Below, piece after piece: positions 8,395-17,951 of a DNA stretch of 64,000 nucleotides; the first letter of the stretch is position 1, and each line of letters begins with the position of its first letter. The stretch spans positions 66,492 through 130,491 of the forward strand of contig JADJBE010000008.1 in NCBI GenBank assembly GCA_016703895.1. The letters run 5' to 3'. The notes under the pieces are model-generated. The model worked only from the letters and a program-made list of their open reading frames with translations, made no database searches and was not told the DNA's origin. Source of the stretch: Pseudomonadota bacterium. GTDB taxonomy: Bacteria > Pseudomonadota > Gammaproteobacteria > Steroidobacterales > Steroidobacteraceae. The translations under genes and the position numbers were made by a program.

Positions 8395-10094
8395 CTGCCG
8401 TTTACTCGATCGTCGCTCGCTTGGACGAGCGCGAGCGCGGCTTCGATCGAAGGCGCGTAGCGCACTGAAGGCTCCGCCAGACCTTGGGCGACGAGGTCGC
8501 TTTGCACACTGGTCCCCGCGCCAGACAGCACGACGCTGACGCCGCGTTGCGCGGCGCGTCGGACCAGGCCGTCGATGGTGTTGGCAGCGGTGGAGTCGAC
8601 AAAAGGTACAGCCGAGAAATCAATGATCAGATGGCGATGCTGATCACCAATCCGTTCGAGTATCGAGCCGATTGAAGCTGCGGCGCCGAAGAAGAACGCA
8701 CCGCTGATCCGATAGATCAGTACCTTTGGATCGGCCGTTTCGCGACTATCGTAAGGGCTGCGGCCGCCAGCCGCGTTGTCAGCGGTGTCTTCAGCCACAA
8801 ACGGTGTGTGCGTCTCGACGGCGGTCGTCTCCGACATGCGCTTGATGAACAGCAACATGCCCAGCACCGAGCCGACAATGATCGCCTCGGCGAGATCACG
8901 AAATATCGTCAGCGCCAGGGTCGCCAAGACAACGATCGCATCGCCCCAGGACGCGCGAACCAAAGTCGCCAACGCCTGCTTTTCCACCATGTTCCAGGCA
9001 ACCACCACGAGCACGCCCGCCAGGCACGCCAACGGGATGTAGCTCGCGAGCGGGGCGGCGACCAGGATGAACAGCAGCAGAAACAGCGCATGCAGCATGC
9101 CGGCGATCGGACCGTGCGCACCGGCACGGACATTGGTGGCGGTGCGGGCAATCGTACCCGTGACACAGATGCCGCCAAATAGCGGCGAGGCGACGTTCGC
9201 GACGCCTTGCGCGACGAGCTCGCAGTTGGAGCGGTGGCGGCGGCCGGTCATCCCATCCGCGACCACCGCCGAGAGCAACGATTCGATCGCGCCCAACAAC
9301 GCGAAGGCGACTGCGCTGGGGAATACTGCCACAAGCTTGGCGAGATTCCAGTCGGGTAGCCGCGGCATTGGAAAACTTGCGGCAATACCTCCAAACCGGC
9401 TGCCTATGGTCTCGATCGGCAATTGCCACAAGGCCGCTGCTGCACCCGCCGTGGCGACCGCGATCAACATCCCAGGCCAATTGGGGCGCAGGCGCTTCAG
9501 GCTTGCAATGCCAGCAATGGTCAACAGCGAGACGGCGACCGTGGCGGGATTGAGCGTTGGCAGGGCGTGCCAGAAGACAGGTAGTTTGTCCCACAGCAAC
9601 GCGGGTTCAGCCGAGTCTAGCGTGAGCCCAAGGAGATCCTTGATCTGCGAAATGAAGATGATGACCGCGATGCCGCTCGTGAAGCCGACCGTCACAGGAT
9701 ACGGAATGAACTTGATGTAGGTGCCGAGCCGCAGCAGACCGATCGCACACAACATCAGGCCCGCCAACAGCGTCGCTAGCAATGCACCGTCCATCCCGTG
9801 TGTATGGACGGTTGCCGCGACCAGCACGATGAACGCGCCGGCTGGTCCGCCAATCTGAAAGCGACTCCCACCGAGTGCCGAGACGAGAAAGCCGCCAATG
9901 ATTGCCGTATAGAGACCTTGAGCCGGTGTTGCGCCGGAGGCAATCGCGATTGCCATTGACAAGGGCAACGCCACGATCGCCACTGTTAGCCCGGCCAATG
10001 CGTCGGCGCGCAAGTGCGAGAGGCGATAGCCCTCGCGCAGGACAGTGACCAGTTTGGGAGTAAAGAGCTCGGCGAACGTTGGCCGCGGCGTCAT
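8391..10094 (-). CDS. SulP family anion transporter with STAS domain
   Basis: 567 residues: a multi-helix SulP permease (about 20-420; ALAGLTVAIVALPLSMAIA, IGGPAGAFIVLV) and a C-terminal STAS domain (about 450-555; LIIDFSAVPFVDSTAAN). SLC26/SulP proteins move sulfate, bicarbonate or other anions; the substrate cannot be told here. Its ATG overlaps the hslU stop (ATGA, 10091-10094), so it is translationally coupled to the hslVU operon, which is an unusual partner. Confidence 0.92.
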   Translation of the reverse strand: MTPRPTFAELFTPKLVTVLREGYRLSHLRADALAGLTVAIVALPLSMAIAIASGATPAQGLYTAIIGGFLVSALGGSRFQIGGPAGAFIVLVAATVHTHGMDGALLATLLAGLMLCAIGLLRLGTYIKFIPYPVTVGFTSGIAVIIFISQIKDLLGLTLDSAEPALLWDKLPVFWHALPTLNPATVAVSLLTIAGIASLKRLRPNWPGMLIAVATAGAAAALWQLPIETIGSRFGGIAASFPMPRLPDWNLAKLVAVFPSAVAFALLGAIESLLSAVVADGMTGRRHRSNCELVAQGVANVASPLFGGICVTGTIARTATNVRAGAHGPIAGMLHALFLLLFILVAAPLASYIPLACLAGVLVVVAWNMVEKQALATLVRASWGDAIVVLATLALTIFRDLAEAIIVGSVLGMLLFIKRMSETTAVETHTPFVAEDTADNAAGGRSPYDSRETADPKVLIYRISGAFFFGAAASIGSILERIGDQHRHLIIDFSAVPFVDSTAANTIDGLVRRAAQRGVSVVLSGAGTSVQSDLVAQGLAEPSVRYAPSIEAALALVQASDDRVNGS

Positions 10095-11428
10095 AAAATG
10101 TAGCGGCTGAGATCCTCGTCCTTGGCCAGATCCCCGAGATGCTGGTCGACGTAGTCGGCATCGACCACCAGCGACTGGCCGGGTACGTCGGAGGCGTCGT
10201 AAGACACCGTCTCCAGCAGACGCTCCATCACGGTATGTAGCCGGCGGGCGCCGATATTCTCGGTCCTCTCATTGACGCTGAACGCGATCTCGGCCAAGCG
10301 CCGCACGCCAGCCGGAGCAAACTCCACTTGCAGTTTTTCGGTCGCGAGCAGCGCCTGATATTGGGTTGTCAGCGAGGCGTCCGGCTCGGTCAGAATGCGC
10401 ACGAAATCCTCGACCACCAGCGGTCGTAACTCGACCCGAATCGGAAACCGGCCTTGCAATTCCGGAATCAGATCTGAGGGCTTGGAGGTGTGAAAAGCAC
10501 CGGACGCGATAAACAAAATGTGATCGGTCTTGATCGGCCCGTACTTGGTCGCCACGGTACTACCTTCTACCAACGGCAGGAGGTCCCGCTGCACGCCTTC
10601 GCGCGAGACGTCCGCGCCCATCGTGTCCTGGCGACGCGCAATCTTGTCGACCTCGTCCAGGAAAACAATACCGTTTTGTTCGGCGTTCACCAATGCACGG
10701 GCCTTGAGCTCATCTTCGTTGACGAGTTTGGCCGCTTCTTCGTCTGTCAGGAGCTTGAGCGCTTCCTTCACTTTGACCTTGCGTGTACGTGTACGGCCAT
10801 TGCCAAGATTCTGAAACATCGACTGCAGCTGCTGTTGCATTTCTTCCATGCCAGGCGGCGCCATGATCTCGACACCGGCCGGCAGCGCACGCAGGTCGAT
10901 GTCGATGTCGCGCTCATCGAGTTGGTGCTCGCGCAGCATTTTGCGGAATTTCTGGCGTGTCTCGGCGTCGCGTGGCGCAAGCTCCGCGTCGGTCGAGAAG
11001 CCCGTCATCTTGGGTTGCGGCAGGAGCGCGTCCAGCACGCGTTCCTCGGCCGCGTCGGAGGCGCGGTTGCGTACCTTCGCGGTTTCTTCCTCGCGCGCCA
11101 TCTTCACGGCGACATCGGCGAGGTCCTTGATGATCGAGTCGACCTCGCGACCAACATAGCCCACTTCGGTGAATTTGGTCGCCTCCACCTTGACGAAGGG
11201 GGCGTTGGCCAGCCGCGCTAACCGTCTTGCGATCTCGGTCTTGCCGCAACCGGTGGGGCCGATCATCAGGATGTTCTTCGGCGTGATCTCGCTGCGCAAT
11301 GGCTCTTCGATCTGCATGCGCCGCCAGCGGTTTCTGAGCGCGATCGCCACCGCGCGCTTGGCGTCCGACTGACCGACGATGTGTTTGTCGAGCTCGCTCG
11401 CGATCTCGCGGGGTGTCAGGTCTTTCAT
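10091..11428 (-). CDS. hslU: HslU, ATPase subunit of the HslVU protease
   Basis: 445 residues, the usual length. Walker A GPTGCGKTEIARRLA lies at about 57-71, the pore motif GYVGREVDSI near 92, an intermediate domain follows, then Walker B VFLDEVDKIA and a C-terminal YIL tail that docks on HslV. The AAA+ ring unfolds substrates and feeds HslV in the cytoplasm. The start overlaps the hslV stop (ATGA) and the stop overlaps the SulP start. Heat-shock control is typical of the family, but no sigma-32 promoter was identified here. Confidence 0.97.
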   Translation of the reverse strand: MKDLTPREIASELDKHIVGQSDAKRAVAIALRNRWRRMQIEEPLRSEITPKNILMIGPTGCGKTEIARRLARLANAPFVKVEATKFTEVGYVGREVDSIIKDLADVAVKMAREEETAKVRNRASDAAEERVLDALLPQPKMTGFSTDAELAPRDAETRQKFRKMLREHQLDERDIDIDLRALPAGVEIMAPPGMEEMQQQLQSMFQNLGNGRTRTRKVKVKEALKLLTDEEAAKLVNEDELKARALVNAEQNGIVFLDEVDKIARRQDTMGADVSREGVQRDLLPLVEGSTVATKYGPIKTDHILFIASGAFHTSKPSDLIPELQGRFPIRVELRPLVVEDFVRILTEPDASLTTQYQALLATEKLQVEFAPAGVRRLAEIAFSVNERTENIGARRLHTVMERLLETVSYDASDVPGQSLVVDADYVDQHLGDLAKDEDLSRYIL

Positions 11429-11973
11429 ACCGATTTCAATTCTTCGATGACGAGATTGCGATTGGTGTAGATGCAGACGTCGGCCGCAATGGTGAGCGAA
11501 CGCTCGACGATCTCCCGTGCCGCGAGTTCGGTGTTCTGCAACAGGGCACGTCCGGCCGACAAGGCGAACATCGAGCCGGAGCCGATTGCCGCGACGTCGT
11601 CGTCTGGCTCGATCACGTCGCCGTTACCGGAGATCACAAAAATATTTTTCGGGTCACCTACCAACAACAGCGCCTCGAGCTTGCGCAGATAGCGGTCGCC
11701 GCGCCAGTCTTTGGCGAGCTCGATCGCCGCACGCGTAACGTTGCCGAACTTATCCAGCTTGCCTTCGAAGCGTTCGAACAGCGTGAACGCGTCGGCGGTG
11801 CCGCCGGCGAATCCGGCCAGCACTTTGCCGCCGCCCAAGGGTCGCACTTTACGGGCGTTGCCCTTCATCACGGTGTTGCCGAGGGTCACCTGGCCGTCGC
11901 CACCGAGCGCGATCGCGCCGTTGCGACGGACCGCCAGTATCGTGGTGCCGTGGGGATCGAAGCTAGTCTGCAT
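11425..11973 (-). CDS. hslV: HslV, peptidase subunit of the HslVU protease
   Basis: 182 residues. The proteasome-type N-terminal nucleophile Thr lies in GTTILAVRR at about residues 9-17, implying removal of a short leader. Conserved GGDGQVTLG and KVRPLGGGKVLAGFAG follow. It forms the double hexamer core degraded into by HslU. It overlaps hslU by four bases and follows xerC by 20 bases, the standard gammaproteobacterial order. Confidence 0.97.
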   Translation of the reverse strand: MQTSFDPHGTTILAVRRNGAIALGGDGQVTLGNTVMKGNARKVRPLGGGKVLAGFAGGTADAFTLFERFEGKLDKFGNVTRAAIELAKDWRGDRYLRKLEALLLVGDPKNIFVISGNGDVIEPDDDVAAIGSGSMFALSAGRALLQNTELAAREIVERSLTIAADVCIYTNRNLVIEELKSV

Positions 11974-11993
11974 GGCCTGCCTGTCGTCCGGAC

Positions 11994-12937
11994 TTAACGG
12001 TCCTTCTTGCGCGCGCGCGGATGCGCAGCGTCGTAGATGCGGGCCAGATGCTGAAAATCAAGGTGTGTATAGATCTGCGTGGTCGCGATGTCGGCGTGGC
12101 CAAGCAATTCCTGCACGCCACGCAGGTCGCGGCTCGATTCCAGCAGATGAGTGGCAAACGAGTGCCGGAACAGGTGCGGATGGACCCGTTGCGGCAAGCC
12201 GCGTCGGCGCGCCCAGTGCTGGATGCGCTGCTGCACAGCTCGAGCTCCCAGGCGGCTGCCATTGCGCCCGACAAACAGGGCCGGTTCGTCCGCTTTTGCC
12301 AAGGCGCCGCGTTCGCGCCGCCAGGCCGTGATCGCGCTGCAAGCCACGCGCCCGACCGGCACGATCCGCGTCTTGCCGCCTTTGCCCAGCACCCGCACGG
12401 TGCGATCGCGCAAGTCGACACTGGTCAGATCCAGGCCGACCAGTTCGGCAAGGCGCAGGCCGACGAGTAGAACAGCTCCATCATGGCGCGGTCGCGGACC
12501 GCGATGGCGTCGTCGGTCGGAATCTCCAGCAGCTGGAAGATTTGATCGACATCCAGCGTGTTGGGCAGGCGCTTCGGTGCTTTGGGCGCACGGATTTCCA
12601 CCGCCAGGTTGCTGCGCAGCTCGCCTTCGCGAATCAGATAACGGAAAAAGCTGCGCGCGGCAGATAGCTGCCGCTGCACGCTGCGCGGACCGAGCCCGCC
12701 CGCGTGCGAGCGCGCCGCGAACTGCCGTACATGCTGACTATCGAGCTTGCGCCATTGGTCGATGCCGAGTGACTCGCAATAGTCGACCAGTGCGTTGAGG
12801 TCGCGCGCGTAGTTAGTGCTGGTGTGAGTGGAGAGGCGACGCTCGTTCGTCAGATGCCCGACGAAGCGCAGGGGCCAGGCCCGCAGTTCGTCGCCTGCAG
12901 CGGTTGGCACGTTAGCGATGCGTGAGCGCGTCGGCAA
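11994..12937 (-). pseudogene. xerC: XerC tyrosine recombinase, split by an apparent one-base deletion
   Basis: Two reading frames together give a full-length XerC of about 313 residues. The N-terminal core-binding part (RFVGHLTNERRLSTHT) runs 12937 to about 12470; the catalytic part continues in another frame from about 12460 to 11994 (HPHLFRHSFATHLL, LGHADIATTQIYTHL). Adding one base near 12458-12470 restores SSGLRLAELVGLDLTSVDLRD, including the first catalytic Arg, so the break falls on an active-site residue. XerC acts at dif to resolve chromosome dimers. The downstream half is fully conserved (HxxR, H, Y), which argues for recent damage or a sequencing error rather than old decay. It overlaps DUF484 by 26 bases. 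Confidence 0.85.
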
Positions 12938-13622
12938 TCAGCTCGCCCATGCGCTGCAAGAACTCGGTGCTCATACCCGGATGAAACCGCTCACGTTCCG
13001 CACTACCGAGTGCCAGCAGGCCGATCGGGTTGGCACCCGCCGACAACGGCACCAGTGCCACAGAGCCGATCTCGGAAGCGTCCGAACCGAATAGAAAAGC
13101 CCGCTGAGAATCGCGCACCTGGCCGCAGCGCGGTTTGGCGACGCCAAACAGATTCTCGAAGCTCTTCAGCTGCGGGTCATCCAGCGAGACTTGTCGCAGG
13201 AAACGTTCGCCAGCCGCTTGCGCCATGGCGGGCTCGACCTCCGTCAAAATGAGCGTGGCGTGGAATGAATCGAAGTCCTCGCGCAGCGAGGCTTCCAGCG
13301 CGGTTACCACATGCACCTTGTCGGTGGCGCGCATCAAGCGGCGCGTGAAACGATGAATACGGTCTGACAGTTGATCGTTGGCGCGCGCAACGCTGACAAA
13401 CTCGGCCAACTTGCGGTCCGTGGTCTGGCGCTGTTCGCGCAGCACTTCCACTTGCCGCTCGATCAGTGAAATCGAACTGCTGCCGCGTGCATGGGGCAGG
13501 CGCAGGCGGGCCAGCAAGGGCGTCTGCTGTTCAAAAAAATCCGGGTGCTGGGTGAGGTGGCGGATGACTCGCTCCTCGTCGGTTTCCTCGACAGGCAATC
13601 CCCGCGCGGTCTGTGTCGTCAT
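12912..13622 (-). CDS. DUF484 family protein
   Basis: 236 residues with the N-terminal DUF484 signature (VIRHLTQHPDFFEQ, SLIERQVEVLREQ), a coiled-coil stretch at about 50-85 and a GAF-like C-terminal domain (ALVPLSAGANPIGLLALGS). It sits between dapF and xerC as in many Gammaproteobacteria. The family has no firmly assigned biochemical function. It starts 24 bases after the dapF stop and overlaps the xerC start. Confidence 0.93.
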   Translation of the reverse strand: MTTQTARGLPVEETDEERVIRHLTQHPDFFEQQTPLLARLRLPHARGSSSISLIERQVEVLREQRQTTDRKLAEFVSVARANDQLSDRIHRFTRRLMRATDKVHVVTALEASLREDFDSFHATLILTEVEPAMAQAAGERFLRQVSLDDPQLKSFENLFGVAKPRCGQVRDSQRAFLFGSDASEIGSVALVPLSAGANPIGLLALGSAERERFHPGMSTEFLQRMGELIADALTHR

Positions 13623-13646
13623 GAAAAAGCCATCCCCTGATCTGTG

Positions 13647-14480
13647 CTAAAGCGCGACTGTACCCGTGAACGATACTGCTGTCGGCCCTTTGAGCCAAAT
13701 GTGTTCAGTCGGCGACGGCCAGGAGACTTCGAGGCGCCCGCCGGGCAGATCGACTTGCACGAGCGAGTCTACTTGGTTGCGTCGCCTCGCGACGGCGACG
13801 GCCGCGCAGGCACCGGTGCCACACGCGAGCGTTTCACCGGCGCCGCGCTCAAAAACGCGTAGCCGAATATGCTCGCGCGACACTACTTCCATAAAGCCCA
13901 CATTGACACGCCGCGCGAAGCGCTCGTGTTGTTCGATCGCCGCACCTAAGCGCGTGACTGGCGCCGTTGCGACGTCGTCGACCTGCAAAACGGCGTGCGG
14001 ATTGCCCATCGAAACCGCGCCAATCGTCACGCTTTCGCCGCCGCCTAGCGCCAGCTCGTAAGTCGCCGCACTCATTGGCGCGGCGAACGGCAATGCGCTT
14101 GGCTCGAAGTTCGGCAGGCCCATATCGACGGCAACCACGCCGGCCTCGAAGACGCGCGCGGTGACCAACCCGGCCGGGCTGTCCATGGCGATGGACCCCG
14201 CTGTGACTCGACCCTTGCGATGCAGGTAGGCCGCAATGCAACGTGCACCGTTGCCACACTGTTCGACTTCGCCGCCGTCCGCGTTGAATATTCGATAGAA
14301 GACGCTGGTGTTCGGCTGCCGGGCTGGCTCGAGTACCAGAGCTTGATCGAAGCCAATGCCCGTGTGTCGGTCGGCCAGTTGCCGCCAGGTGTCCCCAGAC
14401 GGTAACTGCAAACCAGCGGGCATTTCAATGACCACGAAGTCATTGCCGAGACCATGCATTTTGGTGAATTCAAGCAGCAT
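13647..14480 (-). CDS. dapF: Diaminopimelate epimerase
   Basis: 277 residues, family length. It interconverts LL- and meso-diaminopimelate for lysine and peptidoglycan synthesis in the cytoplasm. N-terminal FTKMHGLGNDFVVIE and the two catalytic Cys motifs are present: EQCGNGARC at about 74-82 and ACGTGACAA near 220. The gene follows the CoA-binding protein by 16 bases and leads into DUF484-xerC-hslVU. LptM, which often sits upstream of dapF, is 21 kb away here. Confidence 0.97.
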   Translation of the reverse strand: MLLEFTKMHGLGNDFVVIEMPAGLQLPSGDTWRQLADRHTGIGFDQALVLEPARQPNTSVFYRIFNADGGEVEQCGNGARCIAAYLHRKGRVTAGSIAMDSPAGLVTARVFEAGVVAVDMGLPNFEPSALPFAAPMSAATYELALGGGESVTIGAVSMGNPHAVLQVDDVATAPVTRLGAAIEQHERFARRVNVGFMEVVSREHIRLRVFERGAGETLACGTGACAAVAVARRRNQVDSLVQVDLPGGRLEVSWPSPTEHIWLKGPTAVSFTGTVAL

Positions 14481-14496
14481 TGTTAGTGCGTCAGCA

Positions 14497-14925
14497 TTAG
14501 TCTGCTAGTGCGGCGCGGTCCCGGTAGATGCAGCGGTCCATCACAGTAAAGATGCCAGCTCGTGCAGCGCGCGCGGCGGCCTCGTGGTCGATCACGCCAT
14601 CCTGCAACCACAACGCCGGTAGTTCAAGGCGAATGCAATCGTCGACGATCGCGGCCACATGCTGCGGTTGCCGGAACACATCGACGATGTCGATTTGTGT
14701 TTCACCCAGCGCCGCGACGGCCTGATCCAATGATGCAAAACACAGTTCGTCGAGAATTGGACCGGTCGTAGGCGTGATCGGCACGATGCGATAGCCAAAC
14801 CGCTGCAGCGACAGGGCGACCCCATGGCTCGGGCGCGCCGCATTCGCCGACAGGCCAACCACGGCAATCGTGCGCGCGGCCCGCAAGCGGGTTTCGATAT
14901 CTTGTGGGTCGGGGTTCAGATACAT
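14497..14925 (-). CDS. CoA-binding domain protein (YccU-like)
   Basis: 142 residues from the ATG at 14925 (MYLNPDPQDIE); this gives the usual family length, whereas the longer in-frame start at 14979 adds an unconserved leader. Rossmann-type CoA-binding domain: RTIAVVGLSANAARPSHGVA at about 19-38, IDIVDVFRQPQHV and LPALWLQDGVIDHEAA. Cytoplasmic; the exact role of this family is unclear. First gene of the minus-strand run that leads to dapF; divergent from the reductase at 15039. Confidence 0.87.
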   Translation of the reverse strand: MYLNPDPQDIETRLRAARTIAVVGLSANAARPSHGVALSLQRFGYRIVPITPTTGPILDELCFASLDQAVAALGETQIDIVDVFRQPQHVAAIVDDCIRLELPALWLQDGVIDHEAAARAARAGIFTVMDRCIYRDRAALAD

Positions 14926-15038
14926 GACGCCGCACAATAACAAAGGGCCAGGGAGCATGGATCGCAGGTCGGTTACCACTAGGGAAGCAAATGCGGCGAA
15001 GTCGCAGCAGGCACCGGGCTGATCTGTAATGATTCAGC

Positions 15039-16102
15039 GTGACCGATAGTTCTGCCAGCGACCACGACGTACGGATTTTCCCCGGCGATCGCACGATCCG
15101 CGTTGCCGCGGGGGAAAACGTTCTGGCCGCGGCCCTCGCGGCTGGTATCAATCTGCCACATAGCTGCAAGTCGGGGCATTGCGCCTCCTGTCGTGCCCGG
15201 CTCATTAGCGGCCAGATCGATTACCCGCGTGGCACGCCAATCGGCCTGACGCCAGCCGAGGCTGTCGCCGGCGCGGTGCTGTTGTGCCAGGCTCGCGCGT
15301 TGACTGACCTCGTGGTCGAAGCGCGCCGGGTACGTAGCGTCGAGCAGGCGGAGATCAAGACGTTACCGGCGCGTATCGCGCGACTCGACCGACTGGGAAC
15401 GGACGTCATGCGGCTGATGCTCCGCCTGCCGGCGGTCGAACCGTTGCGATTCCAGGCAGGACAGTACCTCGACGTGCTGCTCGACGGCGGTCGGCGGCGC
15501 AGCTTCTCGATCGCCAGTCCGCCTCACGACAGTGAACTCGTCGAGTTGCACGTGCGCCTCGCGCCGGGTGGTGGGTTCAGCGAATGGTTGTTCCGCGAGG
15601 CGACAGTGGGCACGCTGCTCAGAATCGAGGGGCCGATTAGTCAGTTTGTATATCAGGATTCCGACCGACCGAAGCTGTTAGTGGCTGGCGGTACAGGGTT
15701 TGCGCCGCTCAAGTCGATCCTGCGGCACATGCTCGAGCGGCGCCTGGCCGGTATGCCGCGCGCGGTTCGGCGGCTCGAGTTCTTCTGGGGAGCGCGCACG
15801 GTAGATGATATCTACGAACTGCCGTTGCTCGCGCAGTGGGCTGCGCGCCATCCGGAGCTGACCGTGACGCCGGTGTTGAGTGACGACTTAGCGCGGTCAG
15901 CAAGGGGCAGTTGGTGGACACACTGCATCTACATGGCTTAGTGCACCAGGCAGTGCTGGCGGCGGGGCTCGAGCTGGCCCAGTACGACATCTACGCGGCA
16001 GGACCACCGGCGATGATCGAGGCGATTCGCGCCGACTTCCCGCGCGCTGGTGCGTTGAGCGACCGGCTATTCTTTGATTCGTTCGACTACGCACCGCGTT
16101 AG
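15039..16102 (+). pseudogene. 2Fe-2S ferredoxin / FAD / NAD reductase, split by one-base deletion
   Basis: A GTG-started protein of about 353 residues if repaired. The N-terminal plant-type ferredoxin domain has CKSGHCASC plus a fourth Cys in LLCQAR. It is followed by an FAD-binding domain (GQYLDV, RRRSFSIASPP) and an NAD domain (LLVAGGTGFAPLKSIL). The first frame stops at 15941, while the family C-terminus (YDIYAAGPPAMIEA) continues in another frame to 16102. One extra G in the GGGG run at 15904-15907 joins them as SARGQLVDTLHLHG. The architecture matches AscD/CDP-6-deoxyglucoseen reductase-like and other NAD(P)H-flavin reductases. Whether the break is real or a read error is open. Confidence 0.83.
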
Positions 16103-16115
16103 TCGCGCGACCGGT

Positions 16116-16847
16116 TCAGATTCGAAAACGGTCTTTCAAGTCGCCAGCCATTCGGCGGCTGACTGCCAATCGTTCGGTCGTGCCGCGCAGGTGCACGAAG
16201 TGCTGGCCATCTGCAGTGCGCTCGATCCGCTCGAGATGGCGCGAGTGCACCAGGGTGTTGCGATGGATGCGCACAAACGCCGCACCCAACTCCTCCTCCA
16301 GTGACTTGAGTGAGTCGTCGATCAAGTCCTCGCCCTGCCGGTGTTTGATGGTCGTGTATTTCTGGTCGGCGACGAAATACAGCACGTCTTCGACCGGCAC
16401 GAGCCGAAGACCGTTGCGATCACGCACCGCGATGTGCGTGCGTTGTTCGGCAAACCGTGCGGCGACTGCCGCCTGCTGCAGTTGCGGCCGGGTCAGTCGA
16501 CCGGCCTGCGCCAGCGCGGCAGACAGCTTCTCTGCGCGGATCGGTTTCAGTAGGTAGGCGATCGCGTGCGAGTCGAACGCCTGCAATGCGTACTCATCGA
16601 AAGCCGTCGTGAAGATCACGGCCGGTGGTTCTGTCAGCGTCGCAAGATGTCGCGCGACCTGCAGCCCATCGATACCAGGCATACGAATGTCGAGCAAGAC
16701 GATGTCCGGGTTGAGCTCGGTGACGAGCGTCAGCGCTTGTGGACCGTTTTCGGCTTCGCCGAGGATCTCCACGCCGCCAATCTCACCGAGTTGCAAGCGT
16801 AAGCGCTCACGCGCCGGCGCTTCGTCGTCCACGATCAGCACACGCAT
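16116..16847 (-). CDS. LytTR-family response regulator (AlgR/LytR type)
   Basis: 243 residues. Receiver domain (about 1-120) with the acidic pocket DDE at 7-9, phospho-Asp in DIVLLDIRMPG at about 56 and Lys in YLLKPI. It is joined to a C-terminal LytTR DNA-binding domain (DVLYFVADQKYTTI, LEEELGAAFVRIHRNTLV). It lies 2 bases downstream of its cognate kinase. Such pairs regulate exopolysaccharide, motility or autolysis; the targets here are unknown. Confidence 0.93.
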   Translation of the reverse strand: MRVLIVDDEAPARERLRLQLGEIGGVEILGEAENGPQALTLVTELNPDIVLLDIRMPGIDGLQVARHLATLTEPPAVIFTTAFDEYALQAFDSHAIAYLLKPIRAEKLSAALAQAGRLTRPQLQQAAVAARFAEQRTHIAVRDRNGLRLVPVEDVLYFVADQKYTTIKHRQGEDLIDDSLKSLEEELGAAFVRIHRNTLVHSRHLERIERTADGQHFVHLRGTTERLAVSRRMAGDLKDRFRI

Positions 16848-16849
16848 CG

Positions 16850-17944
16850 TCAGCGCTGCTCCGCTGCGGGCGCTGCCTTGAAGGGGAAGCGCAAGGTGAC
16901 GATGTACTCGGCGTCGAAGCGACCGCTCTTGACCGTGGCCTGTTCACCGTACATGAGTTCCAGCCGTTCCCGAATATTGGCTAGTGCGAGTCGATTGCCC
17001 TCGCGTACCGTCAGATTGTCCGCTGGCAAGGGATTGCGCACGACCAGCGTGATCATGCCCTTGTTGAATTCGCCCAGCACATGGACTGCGCCGCCATCGG
17101 GCCGTGGTTCTATGCCGTGATAGATCGCATTCTCCAATAGCGGCTGCAGTACCAGACCGGGTACCAGCGCGTGCAACGGCAGGGCATCAATCTGCCACTC
17201 GACCGTGAGCCGATCACCGAGACGCAGCGCCTCCATCCGTTGATAGGTGCGCGCGACTTCGATCTCTTCGGCCAGCGCGATTGTATTGCGCTTCTCGGAC
17301 AAGGTTGCGCGGAACAGATCGGCGAGATCCTGGACGGCCGTCTCGGCCCGCAGCGGGTTGCTGCGCGTGAGGGCCGCGATCGTGTTCATGCTGTTGAACA
17401 GAAAGTGCGGGCGGATGCGCGCCTGCAGGGCATGGACCCGCGCCTGCGCCTGTAGTTCGACGTTGTGGCGCCATTCGTGTGTCACATAGAAATAGCGCAG
17501 CGCCAGGGCGGTCACGATCAACGCGATCGTCACATTGCGCGCGACGAACGACCAGGGCGTCACTGACTGACTGTCGCCAAGGCCCGTATATGGGCCGACA
17601 TCGAAGGTGCTGACCCACAGCGCAACGATCGAAATGATCGCGACCAACAGACCGCTCACGGCCAACACGAAAACTGAACCGCGACCGACCGATTGACCAT
17701 TGAGATAGCCGCGCAACGCGCAGAGTGAGCCGGCACCGGCAAGACCGATCCAGAGCAGAAAGAAAGATGTGCGGGCCAGGTCGGTCCAGAAGTCTATGCC
17801 ACTCGAGGCGCGACCGAGGGTGATGACGAACGCCGTGAGTTCGACGATCAGAATGGTTATCAGCACAGCGCGGGAGCTGCAGAAATTGGGCAGGTAGAAC
17901 GGTGTCGCCTGTGCGGTGTCGGCGGTCTTGACGGCGGCTAACAA
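16850..17944 (-). CDS. LytS/AlgZ-type membrane histidine kinase
   Basis: About 364 residues, apparently starting at TTG. Four hydrophobic segments lie in the first 165 residues, then a His_kinase domain of the LytS/AlgZ class: phospho-His in ARIRPHFLFNSMNTIAAL and an N-box in LVLQPLLENAIYHGI, with a C-terminal ATPase domain. It is stacked directly on the response regulator at 16847 and 7 bases after the dehydrogenase at 17952, suggesting co-transcription. Confidence 0.92.
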   Translation of the reverse strand: MLAAVKTADTAQATPFYLPNFCSSRAVLITILIVELTAFVITLGRASSGIDFWTDLARTSFFLLWIGLAGAGSLCALRGYLNGQSVGRGSVFVLAVSGLLVAIISIVALWVSTFDVGPYTGLGDSQSVTPWSFVARNVTIALIVTALALRYFYVTHEWRHNVELQAQARVHALQARIRPHFLFNSMNTIAALTRSNPLRAETAVQDLADLFRATLSEKRNTIALAEEIEVARTYQRMEALRLGDRLTVEWQIDALPLHALVPGLVLQPLLENAIYHGIEPRPDGGAVHVLGEFNKGMITLVVRNPLPADNLTVREGNRLALANIRERLELMYGEQATVKSGRFDAEYIVTLRFPFKAAPAAEQR

Positions 17945-17951
17945 GGCGTTC

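Noticed and set aside
10490..11221. 243-codon plus-strand ORF inside hslU
   Set aside because: Antisense shadow of a strongly conserved gene.
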